Source: an uncultured Myxococcales bacterium
GTDB taxonomy: Bacteria; Myxococcota_A; UBA9042
Direction of reading: 5' to 3'
NCBI GenBank assembly: GCA_903850505.1
Contig: CAINLT010000044.1
Coordinates: forward strand, 1-39,536
DNA: 39,536 bases
In this document: positions 9,782-17,559 of the stretch, piece after piece
Layout of the letters: every line of letters begins with the position of its first letter
Position numbering within the stretch: the stretch's first letter is position 1
Position numbers and translations under genes: made by a program
The notes under the pieces: model-generated
What the model saw: the letters and a program-made list of their open reading frames with translations, nothing else
Databases searched by the model: none
Told to the model about the DNA's origin: nothing

Positions 9782-10150
9782 CGCACATCCCTTTCGCAGC
9801 TGCCAACGCCTGCGATCGATCACATTCCGAACAAAATGTTCGTCCCTCCCCGCGGCAAAACCGCCGAATCGCCGAATACCAACTGAGGGCAATGTCGGTG
9901 CCCTCGTTCGCGGCAACGCCCGGCGTACGGCGGGTTGAGCCACGGGCCCACAAACCAATGCCGGGCTGCCACGGGGACGAAGGAATCCCAACGGGCGGCC
10001 GAAGGCTGGGCTGGGCAGCGGAAGCGCTGGGACCCAGGTGTGGATGGGTGTGCCCGGCGCAAGCTGGGCCCCCTTCGGCGGGGCGGCACAAGCTGGGCGG
10101 GCGGCCCCGGCGCGATGGGTGGCGTACGTCCCGCGGACCGCACGACCGCC

Positions 10151-10194
10151 AAAAAGCCTGAGGGCGCCGACCCTCGCGGTACCGACGCCCTCAG
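10151..10194 (-). terminator. Rho-independent terminator of the gp19-like gene
   Basis: CTGAGGGCG (10158-10166) and CGCCCTCAG (10186-10194) form a perfect 9-bp stem. On the minus strand it is followed, after GC, by TTTTT (complement of 10151-10155). It lies 26 bp downstream of the minus-strand stop codon at 10221-10223. This is the clearest intrinsic terminator in the window. Confidence 0.8.
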
Positions 10195-10220
10195 TCCACC
10201 TCACTGTCACACCGTCTGGC

Positions 10221-10652
10221 TCAACCGCGTTCGATCTTTTCCACCGCGAGTTCCAGCTCTTCGACGTTCACGTCGGTGCCTTTGCCGTCGAGGGTGAAGC
10301 CCTTCCACTTGGTCGGCCAGCCTTCAAAGAAGTTGTACCGCATGATCTCGCTGCCATCGTCAGCGCAGAGGATGATCGACCCCGACTTGCGCTGCACTTT
10401 GCCCTCGACGACGTTCTTGCGCCATTCCCAGAGCTCGGTGTTGTTGATGTAGCCGCGCTTCAGCGTGACGTTCGTGTACTTGGTCCGACCCGGGCGCTTG
10501 CGGAGGATCAGATCGTCGCCGTCCTGATACTCGATGACTTCCGTTTCAGAATCCAAGCCTTCCACGTTGCGGAATGCGCCCGTGGTGACGCCTTCGACTT
10601 CGACTTTGAAGTTGAAGTTACCAATGTGGTCAAATTGCCGACGATTTGGCAT
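10221..10652 (-). CDS. Phage tail tube-like protein (T4 gp19 / eCIS inner-tube family)
   Basis: 143 residues. The sequence is typical of the gp19 family of tail-tube proteins shared by contractile phages and extracellular contractile injection systems: HIGNFNFKVEVEGVTTGAFR, VEGLDSETEVIEYQDGDD, the RKRPGRTKYTNVTLKRG segment, and NTELWEWRKNVVEGK. The length matches. GGAG lies ten bases before the ATG. In injection systems this protein stacks as hexameric rings inside the sheath. Here it stands alone: no sheath, baseplate, spike or ATPase gene is within 10 kb on either side, and it has its own terminator. It may be a scattered part of a system elsewhere in the chromosome or a domesticated gene. 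Family assignment is firm; role is open. Confidence 0.88.
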   Translation of the reverse strand: MPNRRQFDHIGNFNFKVEVEGVTTGAFRNVEGLDSETEVIEYQDGDDLILRKRPGRTKYTNVTLKRGYINNTELWEWRKNVVEGKVQRKSGSIILCADDGSEIMRYNFFEGWPTKWKGFTLDGKGTDVNVEELELAVEKIERG

Positions 10653-10840
10653 GACGTATGTTCTCCATTCCCTTCAGGAATCCGTGCATCTCTGTCGCTG
10701 CGCCAGTACCCCACCGCCGCAGGATGTCCCGCCGATTCACCTGCGACGCCACTTTGGGCCCCGCAGCGCGGTCCATCGCTTGCCACGGTAGATCGGTGCG
10801 CGGCCGAACGCAACTGCGAGAATCCGTGAAATTTGTCGCT

Positions 10841-10857
10841 TGGGGTCGCGACGCCCC
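10841..10857 (-). terminator. Hairpin after udk
   Basis: TGGGG and CCCCA pair (with one T-G pair inside) directly after the udk stop codon on the minus strand, loop CGCGAC. The following minus-strand sequence has only a short ATTT, so termination strength is uncertain. Confidence 0.35.
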
Positions 10858-10861
10858 AGGG

Positions 10862-11479
10862 TCAGGATGCGAGCTGGCGGCGAATGCGATCAACCACCAT
10901 CTCGATCGCCACGCGCTGGTTGCCGCCTTCGGGGATGATCAGGTCGGCAAAGCGCCGCGACGGCTCCACGAACGCCTCATGCATCGGCCGCACCGTCCGC
11001 GCGTACTGACGCCGGACATCGTCAAAAGTCCGGCCCCGCCGCTCCATGTCCCGCCGGATGCGCCGCAGCAGGCGGATGTCCGCCGGCGTGTCGACAAAGA
11101 GCTTGATGTCGAAACGATCGCGCAGCGCCGCGTCCGCGAAGATCAGGATGCCCTCGACGACGACAACCGTCGTGGGATTCACGTGCGTCGTCTCAGTCTT
11201 GCGGGCGTGGTGGACAAAATCGTAGTTCGGCCTCTCGATCGCCCGGCCTTCCTTGAGCGCGTCGAGGTGCGCGATCAGCAGCGCGTTGTCCAGTGAGTCC
11301 GGATGGTCGTAGTTGACCTGCGCGCGCGCGTCTTCCGGCAGGCTGCTGTGGTCAAAGTAGTACATGTCGTGCTCGATGAGCGCGACGGAAGTAGCGGGAA
11401 GGTCAGCAACAATGGAGCGCGCGATGGTCGTCTTTCCCGCGCCCGTGCCGCCTGCGATACCGATGATGAGCCGCTGCAT
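10862..11479 (-). CDS. udk: Uridine kinase
   Basis: Phosphorylates uridine and cytidine in pyrimidine salvage; cytoplasmic P-loop kinase. 205 residues, the usual Udk length. The Walker A loop GGTGAGKTT lies at residues 9-17. The segments LIEHDMYYFDHSSLP, VNYDHPDSLDN and RPNYDF are characteristic uridine-binding segments of the family, and VVVEGILIF is the Walker B-like strand. I chose ATG 11479 because the protein then starts (MQRLIIGIAGG) directly before the first strand of the P-loop fold. The open frame continues 30 codons upstream through Arg-rich sequence that no Udk has. A possible promoter (TTGTAC, 18 bp, TACAGT on the minus strand, 11520-11549) coincides with a direct repeat in the divergent spacer. 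Confidence 0.95.
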   Translation of the reverse strand: MQRLIIGIAGGTGAGKTTIARSIVADLPATSVALIEHDMYYFDHSSLPEDARAQVNYDHPDSLDNALLIAHLDALKEGRAIERPNYDFVHHARKTETTHVNPTTVVVVEGILIFADAALRDRFDIKLFVDTPADIRLLRRIRRDMERRGRTFDDVRRQYARTVRPMHEAFVEPSRRFADLIIPEGGNQRVAIEMVVDRIRRQLAS

Positions 11480-11516
11480 GCTGAGAACCGTCCACACGAC
11501 AACCTGCCGTCGGCCG

Positions 11517-11547
11517 CGGACTGTACGCTTTTGCCTTCGGACTGTAC
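11517..11547. repeat. 10-bp direct repeat in divergent promoter region
   Basis: CGGACTGTAC occurs exactly at 11517-11526 and again at 11538-11547, 21 bp apart (about two helical turns, same face of the DNA), in the 132-bp spacer between udk (-) and the helical-repeat gene (+). It overlaps a possible udk promoter. The geometry suits a regulator binding as a tandem dimer; the regulator is unknown. Confidence 0.4.
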
Positions 11548-11611
11548 AAGGGCGGCCAAATCGCGACAATCAGCGCATGCGTTGGCTTCCGAGAAGCTGC
11601 GCGGAGGTGAA

Positions 11612-12772
11612 ATGTCGCAACGCTCGACCGGTTCCGTTCATCCCGTTGCCGCGGGCGTGCCTGCGCAGTGGCTTCAGGGCCTGCATCCGGGACTCCGGAA
11701 TCGGATTACGTCCGTCGATGCCGCGGTCTCGGCGGACGCGATGCTGGATGTCGTCGACGCCATTCCCGCATTCTCATCCAACATCGCGCAAGCATCTGGC
11801 TGGCTGGGCGCGGTGCGATCAGCCGTCGGTCGCTTGGGCGAAGAATGTCCAGAACGGACGGAAGTGCGCCTGCTCGCCGCGATCGCGCGGATGGCTTTTG
11901 CCGCGCGGGAAACGTCGCCAGCGCTCGCAGCGTCGGAAGCGGCGCTGACGCGGGCGATTGAAGTCGGCGATGGCGACATGCAGGTGACCATCCTCGCGCA
12001 GCGCATTCCGTTCCTTGCGCATAACGCGCCGGTCCCCGCGTCTCGCGATGTCCGGGCGATGGATGCCCAACTCGCGCAAATGCCGCCGGCATTGACGCCT
12101 GGGCACCGCGAAGGCGACGTGGCGTTGGCGCGGATCGCTTGGGCAGGCGCCACGGGCGATCAAGCCCGGCTCCGTCTTGAACTCGCGCAGTTTGGCCGCC
12201 TCGGCTTGCCGGAAGATGATCGCCTCGCCTTCGCCGCTTTTGCGACGACGCTTGCCGTCGCGCAGTTGCATTTGCGGGCGCACCAGCGCGCTCAGGCGGC
12301 GACGGCGCTCATGCAAGCGGCACAGCTCGCGGATGCGCACGACGCCACATCGGAGCTGGCCAACGTGCACGCTTGTATCGCGGCGCTTGCGGCGCAGGCG
12401 GGCGATTTTCACGCGGCGGTTGCTCACGCGCAGGCTGCGCTCGCGGCGCAGGGCGCGTGTCGCCACGTTCAGCCGGATCCGTGGCTGGGCTTGCCGATCG
12501 ATATTTGTCAGGCGCGGGATGCGGGCAGCGCGGTGCAGCAACTCGCCGAGGCCGTCCTGCATGCGCAAGACGTTGGGGACGCCACGGGTTTCCTGATCGC
12601 GGCGACGGCAATGGCAGCATTCTACCTGGCCGACCGACGCGCGATGGAAGCGCTCGATGGCCTGAATGAGGCGGCTGAGGCGGCCCAGATGCTGGCCGAT
12701 GAGACGGTTTCGCCGGCGATTCGCCAGGTCGCGGAATCGCTGCTGCGGCACTTGGGCATTCTGCGGACGTAG
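11612..12772 (+). CDS. Ala-rich helical (TPR-like) protein of unknown function
   Basis: 386 residues. ATG 11612 is set by GGAGG at 11603-11607; the frame is open far upstream, but that part overlaps udk on the other strand and is not coding-like. There is no signal peptide or membrane segment, so it is probably cytoplasmic. The protein is almost entirely helical with repeated paired-helix patterns (LAAIARMAFAARETSPALAA, LANVHACIAALAAQAGDF, ATAMAAFYLADRRAMEALDG), resembling degenerate TPR units. No catalytic motif is visible. It ends in the 47-bp tandem repeat that separates it from the convergent lipoprotein gene. Function cannot be assigned. Confidence 0.7.
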   Translation: MSQRSTGSVHPVAAGVPAQWLQGLHPGLRNRITSVDAAVSADAMLDVVDAIPAFSSNIAQASGWLGAVRSAVGRLGEECPERTEVRLLAAIARMAFAARETSPALAASEAALTRAIEVGDGDMQVTILAQRIPFLAHNAPVPASRDVRAMDAQLAQMPPALTPGHREGDVALARIAWAGATGDQARLRLELAQFGRLGLPEDDRLAFAAFATTLAVAQLHLRAHQRAQAATALMQAAQLADAHDATSELANVHACIAALAAQAGDFHAAVAHAQAALAAQGACRHVQPDPWLGLPIDICQARDAGSAVQQLAEAVLHAQDVGDATGFLIAATAMAAFYLADRRAMEALDGLNEAAEAAQMLADETVSPAIRQVAESLLRHLGILRT

Positions 12773-12854
12773 CGCTCGCGTGCAGGCGGTGCGCGGAATC
12801 CCCGAATCGGGGGCGGATTCGGTTGGCTGCACCAGTTGCTGAGCGTGGCAGACG

Positions 12855-13009
12855 GACGAGCCCCCGCGCAGCATCACACCATGTCGTTGACCGCGGCGGG
12901 GGACGAGCCCCCGCGCAGCATCACACCAGGTCGTTGACCGCGGCGGGGGACGAGCCCCCGCGCAACATCACGTCAGGTCGTTGACCGCGGCGGGGGACGA
13001 GCCCCCGCC
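12855..13009. repeat. 47-bp tandem repeat, three full copies plus a partial one
   Basis: The unit begins GACGAGCCCCCGCGCAGCAT and ends CGTTGACCGCGGCGGGG. Full copies start at 12855, 12902 and 12949, each exactly 47 bp apart; a fourth partial copy starts at 12996 and runs to the stop codon of the minus-strand gene. Copies differ by a few bases (for instance CACACCATG, CACACCAGG, CACGTCAGG). Each junction makes a hairpin (GGGGG ACGAG CCCCC; in the last copy a perfect 8-bp GGCGGGGG/CCCCCGCC stem), so the array sits between convergent genes as a series of strong stem-loops, possibly terminating transcription from both sides. There are no variable spacers, so it is not a CRISPR array. Confidence 0.9.
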
Positions 13010-15535
13010 CTACTGGAACTCGACCTTGTCGATGAGGACCGCGGTGTCGTAGATGCCGTCGCCCGCGTCCGTGGCGAAGAAGCGCAGGTTGATGGCCACG
13101 CCGCCCGCGAGCGGGGAGATGTCGGCCGTCTGGTGGACCCACGGCGTCATCCACACGTCGCCCTGGTCAAAGCCCACGTCTGCCTTGGTCAAGCCCTTGA
13201 ACTGCGGGCCGCCGTCGCAGAGGTCGTCCACGCGCACGTCCATGATGGTCTTGGACTTTCCGGCCACGTCGATCTTGCAGTAGAACTCGTCCTGGTACTG
13301 CGAGCCGCAGAATTCCTTGAACTCTTCGCTGTAGTATTTCCACCAGTAGGAGAGGGTGGTCTTGCCGGCGGGGATGCAGAACGCCTGCTTCAGCTCGCCG
13401 CTTTCGGCCGTGTAGCCCAAGCCCGTCGAGATGATGGCCATGAACTTGCCGCCGACCGCGCCCGTGCCGCCGAGCTGCGAAATCACGCGACCGTCGCCGG
13501 TCTTCAGCCAGCCCTCGATGTTGCCGGACTCAAACGACGCGTTGATCATGTCCGAGTACGCCGCGTCGAGGTTCTGCGCGCCGATGAGCGCGAACGCGGT
13601 GCCGGGATTGGTCGTGTCTTCGATCTGCACGTGCGCGACGCCTGAGAGCTGCTTCTGCGAGATCAGGTTGTCAAAGAACGTTCCGCCCCACTTGACCGCG
13701 AAGTCGTTGGCGACGTAGCCGGTGTAGCCCGCGACCGCGGCGGCGCCGAGCGCGAGGAATTCGCCCGCCAACGTGCCGTTCCAGAGGCTCCGGCAGCCGC
13801 CGAGGTACTCGAGCGAGCGCGGGAAGTTCTCGTCGGCGTGGTGGCTGAAGAAGCGGCCGGTCACGCCGTAGTTGCCGTTTGAGCCGAGGATGGTGCGGCC
13901 GCGGCGCAGGTCGGCGGTCAAGTGGTCGACGCACACGCCGTTGCCGCCGGCGGCATTGACGAAGCACTCGGTCTCGGGGCCGCAAGCCTTGGTGTCGCTG
14001 CAGGTCGTCGCCGCGGCGCCGGACTTGCCAAAGTAGTTGGGATTGACCACGTGGCCGGTCCACAGCACTTCCTGCGAGCCGGGGTGCTTCATGTCGTAGG
14101 CGGTCTTGTCCAGGGTCTTGAAATACGCATCGCCGTGCGTGGCGACTGCGAAAATGCCGTATTCATAGGCATGGCGGAACGCGTGCAGGTTGGCGTCGGC
14201 CGGCTTGGGCTGATCGGTCGTGAACGCCGGGCAGCCGTTGGACGCCGCGAGCTTGCCCGCGCTGGCCACTTCATCGGCGCCAAAGTCGCCCGCGAACGGG
14301 TCGAGCATCAGCACGCGACGCGACTGCAGTTGCACGGTGGAGAGCGCCGCGTCGGTTTCCACCGCCGGACCGCCGCTGCCTGCGCCGTCGCCGCCGCGCG
14401 TCGTGCCGTCGCCGATGCTGACCGCGCCGAGCACGCCGGACTTGAACTTGACCCACGCGCCAAAGCCGTCCGCGCCACCCGGGATCGGGCTCGCCGCACC
14501 GGCCACATCGACGACCGGGCTGGCCTTCAGGCTGTCAATCGCCGCCTTGGTGCCCGCCGCGCCGCCGCCAGCCGCGTCAGACGCCGCCTTCGCTGCCTTG
14601 AGGGTCGACATCGCGTCGGCGCATTCCTGCGAATTCCAGTCCGCGACGGCTTCGACATGCGCGATGTCCGAATACGCGGTGTACGTCTGCGTGCCCGTCT
14701 GCACCTGCACGGAAGCGCGCAGCAGGACGTCGCCCGCGGCGTTTTCCGTCACCTGAATCTTGCGCGTGTAGAGGCCGTCCGCGACGATCGAGTCGCCCGA
14801 CGTTGCGCTCAAGCCGTCATCCAGCATCGTGCCGAAGGTCGTCATCGTGTTGCCCTGCGCGTCGACGCGGAACAGCTTGACGCTGCCCTTGACGATGTTG
14901 CTGGCCTTGCCGATCGCGATGACCACGTCGATCGTCGCGGTCTTGCCGACCTTCACGACGTTCGGGTTGGCGCGCAGGCGATCCTGGAACGAAAACGTCG
15001 GGTTGTACGTGACAATGAGCGAGTCGCTGACCGTTTCATTGGCGTTCTTGGCCGTCACCGTCACGACGTTGTCGCCGGGGTTGAGCTTGATCGCGTCCGT
15101 CTGGAAGAACGGGGCGCCGTGCGCGCTGCCGCTGTCGCCGTTGACGGTCGACCACGTGATGGTGTCGGCTTTGCCAAACACGACGCCGGCGACTTCCACG
15201 ACGGAGCCGGAGACGACGGCGTGACCGCGACCGCTGGGGCCGACGATGCGGACGTTGAGTTCCTGCGCGTGGTAGCCCTCGAAGTTGGCCGGCGGACCCT
15301 GATCGGTGTTGCCACCCGTCGTGTCGGGTTGGTCGGTCGTGTCGTCCCCGCCGCCGCCGGTGTCGCCGCCGTCGCCGATCTTGACGTCGGCTTTGCAATT
15401 CGGGAAGCAGCCTGCATCCACGCCGCCACCAGTGGTGCCGGTGTTGCTCGAGCAGGCGCCCAGCGCGAGGGCAGAAAGCGCGAAGGCGAGAAGCGTCGAC
15501 TTGGTGGTGACGCTGGCGAACGGACGTGCAAACAT
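13010..15535 (-). CDS. Large surface lipoprotein, possible clan-CD cysteine peptidase core
   Basis: 841 residues. The signal peptide ends in lipobox LGAC (Cys28), followed by a Gly/Asp/Thr-rich linker (about 30-80). Residues 90-310 look like two Ig-like beta domains (VSGSVVEVAGVVFGKADTIT; VVKVGKTATIDVVIAIG). Residues 415-625 have the strand order of caspase/gingipain-type peptidases: VLMLDPF, IFAVATHGDAYF (His467), FFSHHADE (His565/566), LEYLGGCRSLW (Cys581), then LALGAAAVAGYTGYV. A Cys-rich insert lies between. The last 180 residues (SFESGNIEGWLKTGDGRVIS onward, with YYSEEFKEFCGSQYQDEFYC) form a jelly-roll-like domain common in secreted proteins. GAGG precedes the ATG. Lipoprotein and domain layout are well supported; peptidase activity is only a motif-level inference. 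Confidence 0.72.
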   Translation of the reverse strand: MFARPFASVTTKSTLLAFALSALALGACSSNTGTTGGGVDAGCFPNCKADVKIGDGGDTGGGGDDTTDQPDTTGGNTDQGPPANFEGYHAQELNVRIVGPSGRGHAVVSGSVVEVAGVVFGKADTITWSTVNGDSGSAHGAPFFQTDAIKLNPGDNVVTVTAKNANETVSDSLIVTYNPTFSFQDRLRANPNVVKVGKTATIDVVIAIGKASNIVKGSVKLFRVDAQGNTMTTFGTMLDDGLSATSGDSIVADGLYTRKIQVTENAAGDVLLRASVQVQTGTQTYTAYSDIAHVEAVADWNSQECADAMSTLKAAKAASDAAGGGAAGTKAAIDSLKASPVVDVAGAASPIPGGADGFGAWVKFKSGVLGAVSIGDGTTRGGDGAGSGGPAVETDAALSTVQLQSRRVLMLDPFAGDFGADEVASAGKLAASNGCPAFTTDQPKPADANLHAFRHAYEYGIFAVATHGDAYFKTLDKTAYDMKHPGSQEVLWTGHVVNPNYFGKSGAAATTCSDTKACGPETECFVNAAGGNGVCVDHLTADLRRGRTILGSNGNYGVTGRFFSHHADENFPRSLEYLGGCRSLWNGTLAGEFLALGAAAVAGYTGYVANDFAVKWGGTFFDNLISQKQLSGVAHVQIEDTTNPGTAFALIGAQNLDAAYSDMINASFESGNIEGWLKTGDGRVISQLGGTGAVGGKFMAIISTGLGYTAESGELKQAFCIPAGKTTLSYWWKYYSEEFKEFCGSQYQDEFYCKIDVAGKSKTIMDVRVDDLCDGGPQFKGLTKADVGFDQGDVWMTPWVHQTADISPLAGGVAINLRFFATDAGDGIYDTAVLIDKVEFQ

Positions 15536-15604
15536 GAGGTAGCCTCGTGGGGCGGGGATCCGGGAGACCGCGGCAGAGTGCCCGCGCGGTCAGGAACACA
15601 TTAC

Positions 15605-15632
15605 TTTATCGGTACACCCCTGCCATCGTCAA
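15605..15632 (-). promoter_or_regulatory. Candidate sigma-70 promoter of the large lipoprotein gene
   Basis: On the minus strand TTGACG (complement of 15627-15632) and GATAAA (complement of 15605-15610) are separated by 16 bp. They lie 70 bp upstream of the ATG at 15535, in an AT-richer divergent spacer. Five of six -35 and four of six -10 bases match. Confidence 0.45.
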
Positions 15633-15674
15633 ACGTCCTTTTGCGTAGTCCGCGCATTGCCACAACAACTTTAC

Positions 15675-16781
15675 ATGATTTCAGAACTTGCTGATCCCCA
15701 AATCGCCCGCTGTTTTGTCGCCGCCTCGCCCGGTTTGGAGCCTGACGTGTGGGATGAACTCGACGCGTTGGGTCTGGAACCGGAAACGGTCGAGGGCGGC
15801 GCGGACGTTGCGGTGCCCTGGTCCGACCTCGCGCACGTCACTGCGTCGCTGCGTTGCGCGGCACGCGTGTACGTGCGGGTCGCGCGGGCGGATGTGCGCG
15901 ATGCCCAGGAATTGCGGCGGCTTTTGGCGTCCTTGCCATGGGCGCTCTGGCCGCTGCCGCAGGCTGTGACCGTGCGTTGGGCGGTGCGCAAGGCGACGTC
16001 CGCGCGGGCTGGCTGGCTGGCGCACGAGACCGAGCGCATCCTCGCGCTGCGCCCTTCAGGCGATCACGCGCCGCTGACGCTCCTGATGCGCGTGACCGGT
16101 CCGGAAGTGGAAGTGTCCGTGGACGCGGCCGGGCGGCCGATGCACCAGCGCGGTTGGCGAACAGAGCAGGGCGAGGCGCCGCTGCGGGAAACGGTCGCCG
16201 CGGCGATGCTCCACGCGGTGGGCTACGACGGGACGCAGGCGCTGTGGGATCCGATGTGCGGCAGCGGGACGCTGGCGATCGAGGCGGCGACCTGGCGACA
16301 GCTGGCGCAGTGGCGGCCGTGGGATGTCGACGCGTGGACCCTGCCGCCGCGGTTTGTGCCATATGAGATGCCGCAGTTTGTCCGTGGACGGATCGTCGCG
16401 GGCGATCTGGACCCGGAAGTGCTGGCCGTGGCGCAGCGCAATGCCGAACGCGCGGGCGTGGCGACGGCGATCGATTTTCGCCCCGCGGAGGTCGCCAGCC
16501 AGCTGCGCGACGGCTTCCGTCCGTCTTGCGTCGTCGTCAATCCGCCGTGGGGCAAGCGACTGGGCGGCCGCAATGAGGCGCGGCGGCTGCTGCAGCGGCT
16601 CTCGGCGGTCCTGCTGCGCGACGCTGCTGGCGCCCGCGTTGCCGTGTTGTCGCCCGAGCCACAAGCGGTGCGCGAACTGCCGATCACCGACGGCAAATCC
16701 CGGCAAGTCGATTGCGGCGGCGCGTCGCTCTACCTCATCTCAGGAACGATCGCCGCGCGCGCGCCCGGGAGAACGCGATGA
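15675..16781 (+). CDS. RlmL/TrmN-type RNA methyltransferase (THUMP and N6/N2-type MTase)
   Basis: 368 residues from ATG 15675; an in-frame TTG at 15657 is possible and neither has a ribosome site. Residues 10-165 resemble the ferredoxin-like plus THUMP RNA-binding part found in RlmL/YcbY and Trm14 proteins (FVAASPGLEPDVWDEL; the PLTLLMRVTGPEVEVSVDA segment, then LHQRG-like MHQRGWRTE). Residues 180-350 form an SAM methyltransferase: motif DPMCGSGTLAIEAA from Asp192 and catalytic NPPW at 289-292 (VVNPPWGKRLG), the form used by base-amino methyltransferases acting on rRNA or tRNA. E. coli RlmL methylates G2445 of 23S rRNA; the exact target here cannot be told. It overlaps the next gene by 4 bp (ATGA). 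Confidence 0.86.
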   Translation: MISELADPQIARCFVAASPGLEPDVWDELDALGLEPETVEGGADVAVPWSDLAHVTASLRCAARVYVRVARADVRDAQELRRLLASLPWALWPLPQAVTVRWAVRKATSARAGWLAHETERILALRPSGDHAPLTLLMRVTGPEVEVSVDAAGRPMHQRGWRTEQGEAPLRETVAAAMLHAVGYDGTQALWDPMCGSGTLAIEAATWRQLAQWRPWDVDAWTLPPRFVPYEMPQFVRGRIVAGDLDPEVLAVAQRNAERAGVATAIDFRPAEVASQLRDGFRPSCVVVNPPWGKRLGGRNEARRLLQRLSAVLLRDAAGARVAVLSPEPQAVRELPITDGKSRQVDCGGASLYLISGTIAARAPGRTR

Positions 16782-17551
16782 ACTTGCCGCAGTCCCTGCA
16801 AACGCCGCATGGCTGTCCGCCCGGCGCCGAGCCGCGCGCGATCGCGGGTGGGCGCGAAGGTGTCCTGATCTTGCACGGGTTTACGGGCTCGCCGTGGGAA
16901 GTGGCGCCCGTGTGTGACGCGCTCGCGCGGCTGGGTTACACGGTCGCGATGCCGGTCCTGGCAGGGCACGCAACGTCGGTGCAGGCGCTGAATGAGACGA
17001 ATTGGCACGACTGGCAGAAATCGACCGAGGACGCGCTGGCCTGGCTCGACGCGCGCTGCGATCGCGTTCACCACGTCGGTCTGTCCATGGGTGCGCTGCT
17101 GACGCTCCTGGTCGCGCGGAATCGGCCGCCGGAGCGCCTTGGCCGCATCGCGCTGCTCGCCCCGGCGCTGTACCTGCCGCCGTGGCAACGCCTTCCGCTG
17201 GCTGCGCTGGCGCGACTTGGCTGGCCGGAAGTGCTGGGCAAGCAGGATCCCGTGTTGGCCAACGGCCAGAAACCGCCGTGCTATCAGGCGATTCCGTTGC
17301 GGGCGACGCAATCGTTCCTGGCGCTGCTCGATCTGGTGCTGGTGTTGACGCCGCCGATGCCGGCGCTCGTGCTGCACGGTTCAGCGGACCAGACGATTCC
17401 GTGTGAACCCGCCTGTGCGGTCGCGCGGCGCCTGCTCGGCGACGCGGCTCGCGTGGAAATCGTCGCCAAAGCCGGGCATTTGCTGCCGCGCACGGACGCG
17501 GGGCCGCAGGTGGTGCAGCGCGTTGTCGATTGGCTCAATGACGGCCGGTAG
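16778..17551 (+). CDS. Alpha/beta hydrolase, Est30-like carboxylesterase
   Basis: 257 residues. The ATG overlaps the stop of the methyltransferase gene and GGGAGA precedes it. Canonical alpha/beta-hydrolase layout: oxyanion segment LILHGFTGSPWE (about 31-42), nucleophile elbow GLSMG with Ser103, acid Asp204 (LHGSADQTIP) and His234 (KAGHLLPRTDAG). The closeness of the HGFTGSP and GLSMGG-type motifs to Bacillus Est30 and monoglyceride lipases suggests short-chain ester hydrolysis. No signal peptide, so cytoplasmic. The natural substrate is unknown. Convergent with the murein endopeptidase gene, only 8 bp between stops. Confidence 0.9.
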   Translation: MNLPQSLQTPHGCPPGAEPRAIAGGREGVLILHGFTGSPWEVAPVCDALARLGYTVAMPVLAGHATSVQALNETNWHDWQKSTEDALAWLDARCDRVHHVGLSMGALLTLLVARNRPPERLGRIALLAPALYLPPWQRLPLAALARLGWPEVLGKQDPVLANGQKPPCYQAIPLRATQSFLALLDLVLVLTPPMPALVLHGSADQTIPCEPACAVARRLLGDAARVEIVAKAGHLLPRTDAGPQVVQRVVDWLNDGR

Positions 17552-17559
17552 CCGCCGAC

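Larger units (their letters stand above)
9552..10150. other. Long non-coding interval between convergent genes
   Basis: About 600 bp without a gene I can defend. Several frames stay open on both strands (for example a stop-free stretch on the minus strand from 10210 to 9599), but the translations are Arg/Pro/Ala/Gly-rich with no domain pattern, as expected by chance in GC-rich DNA. What it does contain is structure: hairpins at 9559-9586, 9640-9693, 9717-9736, 9743-9764 and 9771-9781, an AT-rich hairpin near 9827-9841 (CGAACA and TGTTCG around AAA), and two copies of AAGCTGGGC near 10060-10100. It ends at the terminator of the minus-strand gp19 gene. Confidence 0.55.

Noticed and set aside
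9640..10150. RNase P RNA, tmRNA, SRP RNA or tRNA in the structured interval
   Set aside because: I looked for the conserved cores (GAGGAAAGTCCGGGC-type, CCA-ended tRNA-like part, GGTTCGAATCC T-arm) and found none.
9599..10210. Long open frames on both strands in the non-coding interval
   Set aside because: Pro/Arg/Ala-rich, no start with ribosome site, overlap the hairpin series and the gp19 terminator; best explained by GC-rich composition.
10221..10652. Prophage
   Set aside because: Only one tail-tube gene; no integrase, terminase, capsid, lysis or attachment sites in the window.
12855..13009. CRISPR array
   Set aside because: Repeats are directly adjacent with no unique spacers and no cas genes are present.
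13922..15694. Plus-strand open frame of 590 codons
   Set aside because: Opposite a lipoprotein with a proper signal peptide; the translation is Arg/Ala/Val-rich without motifs.
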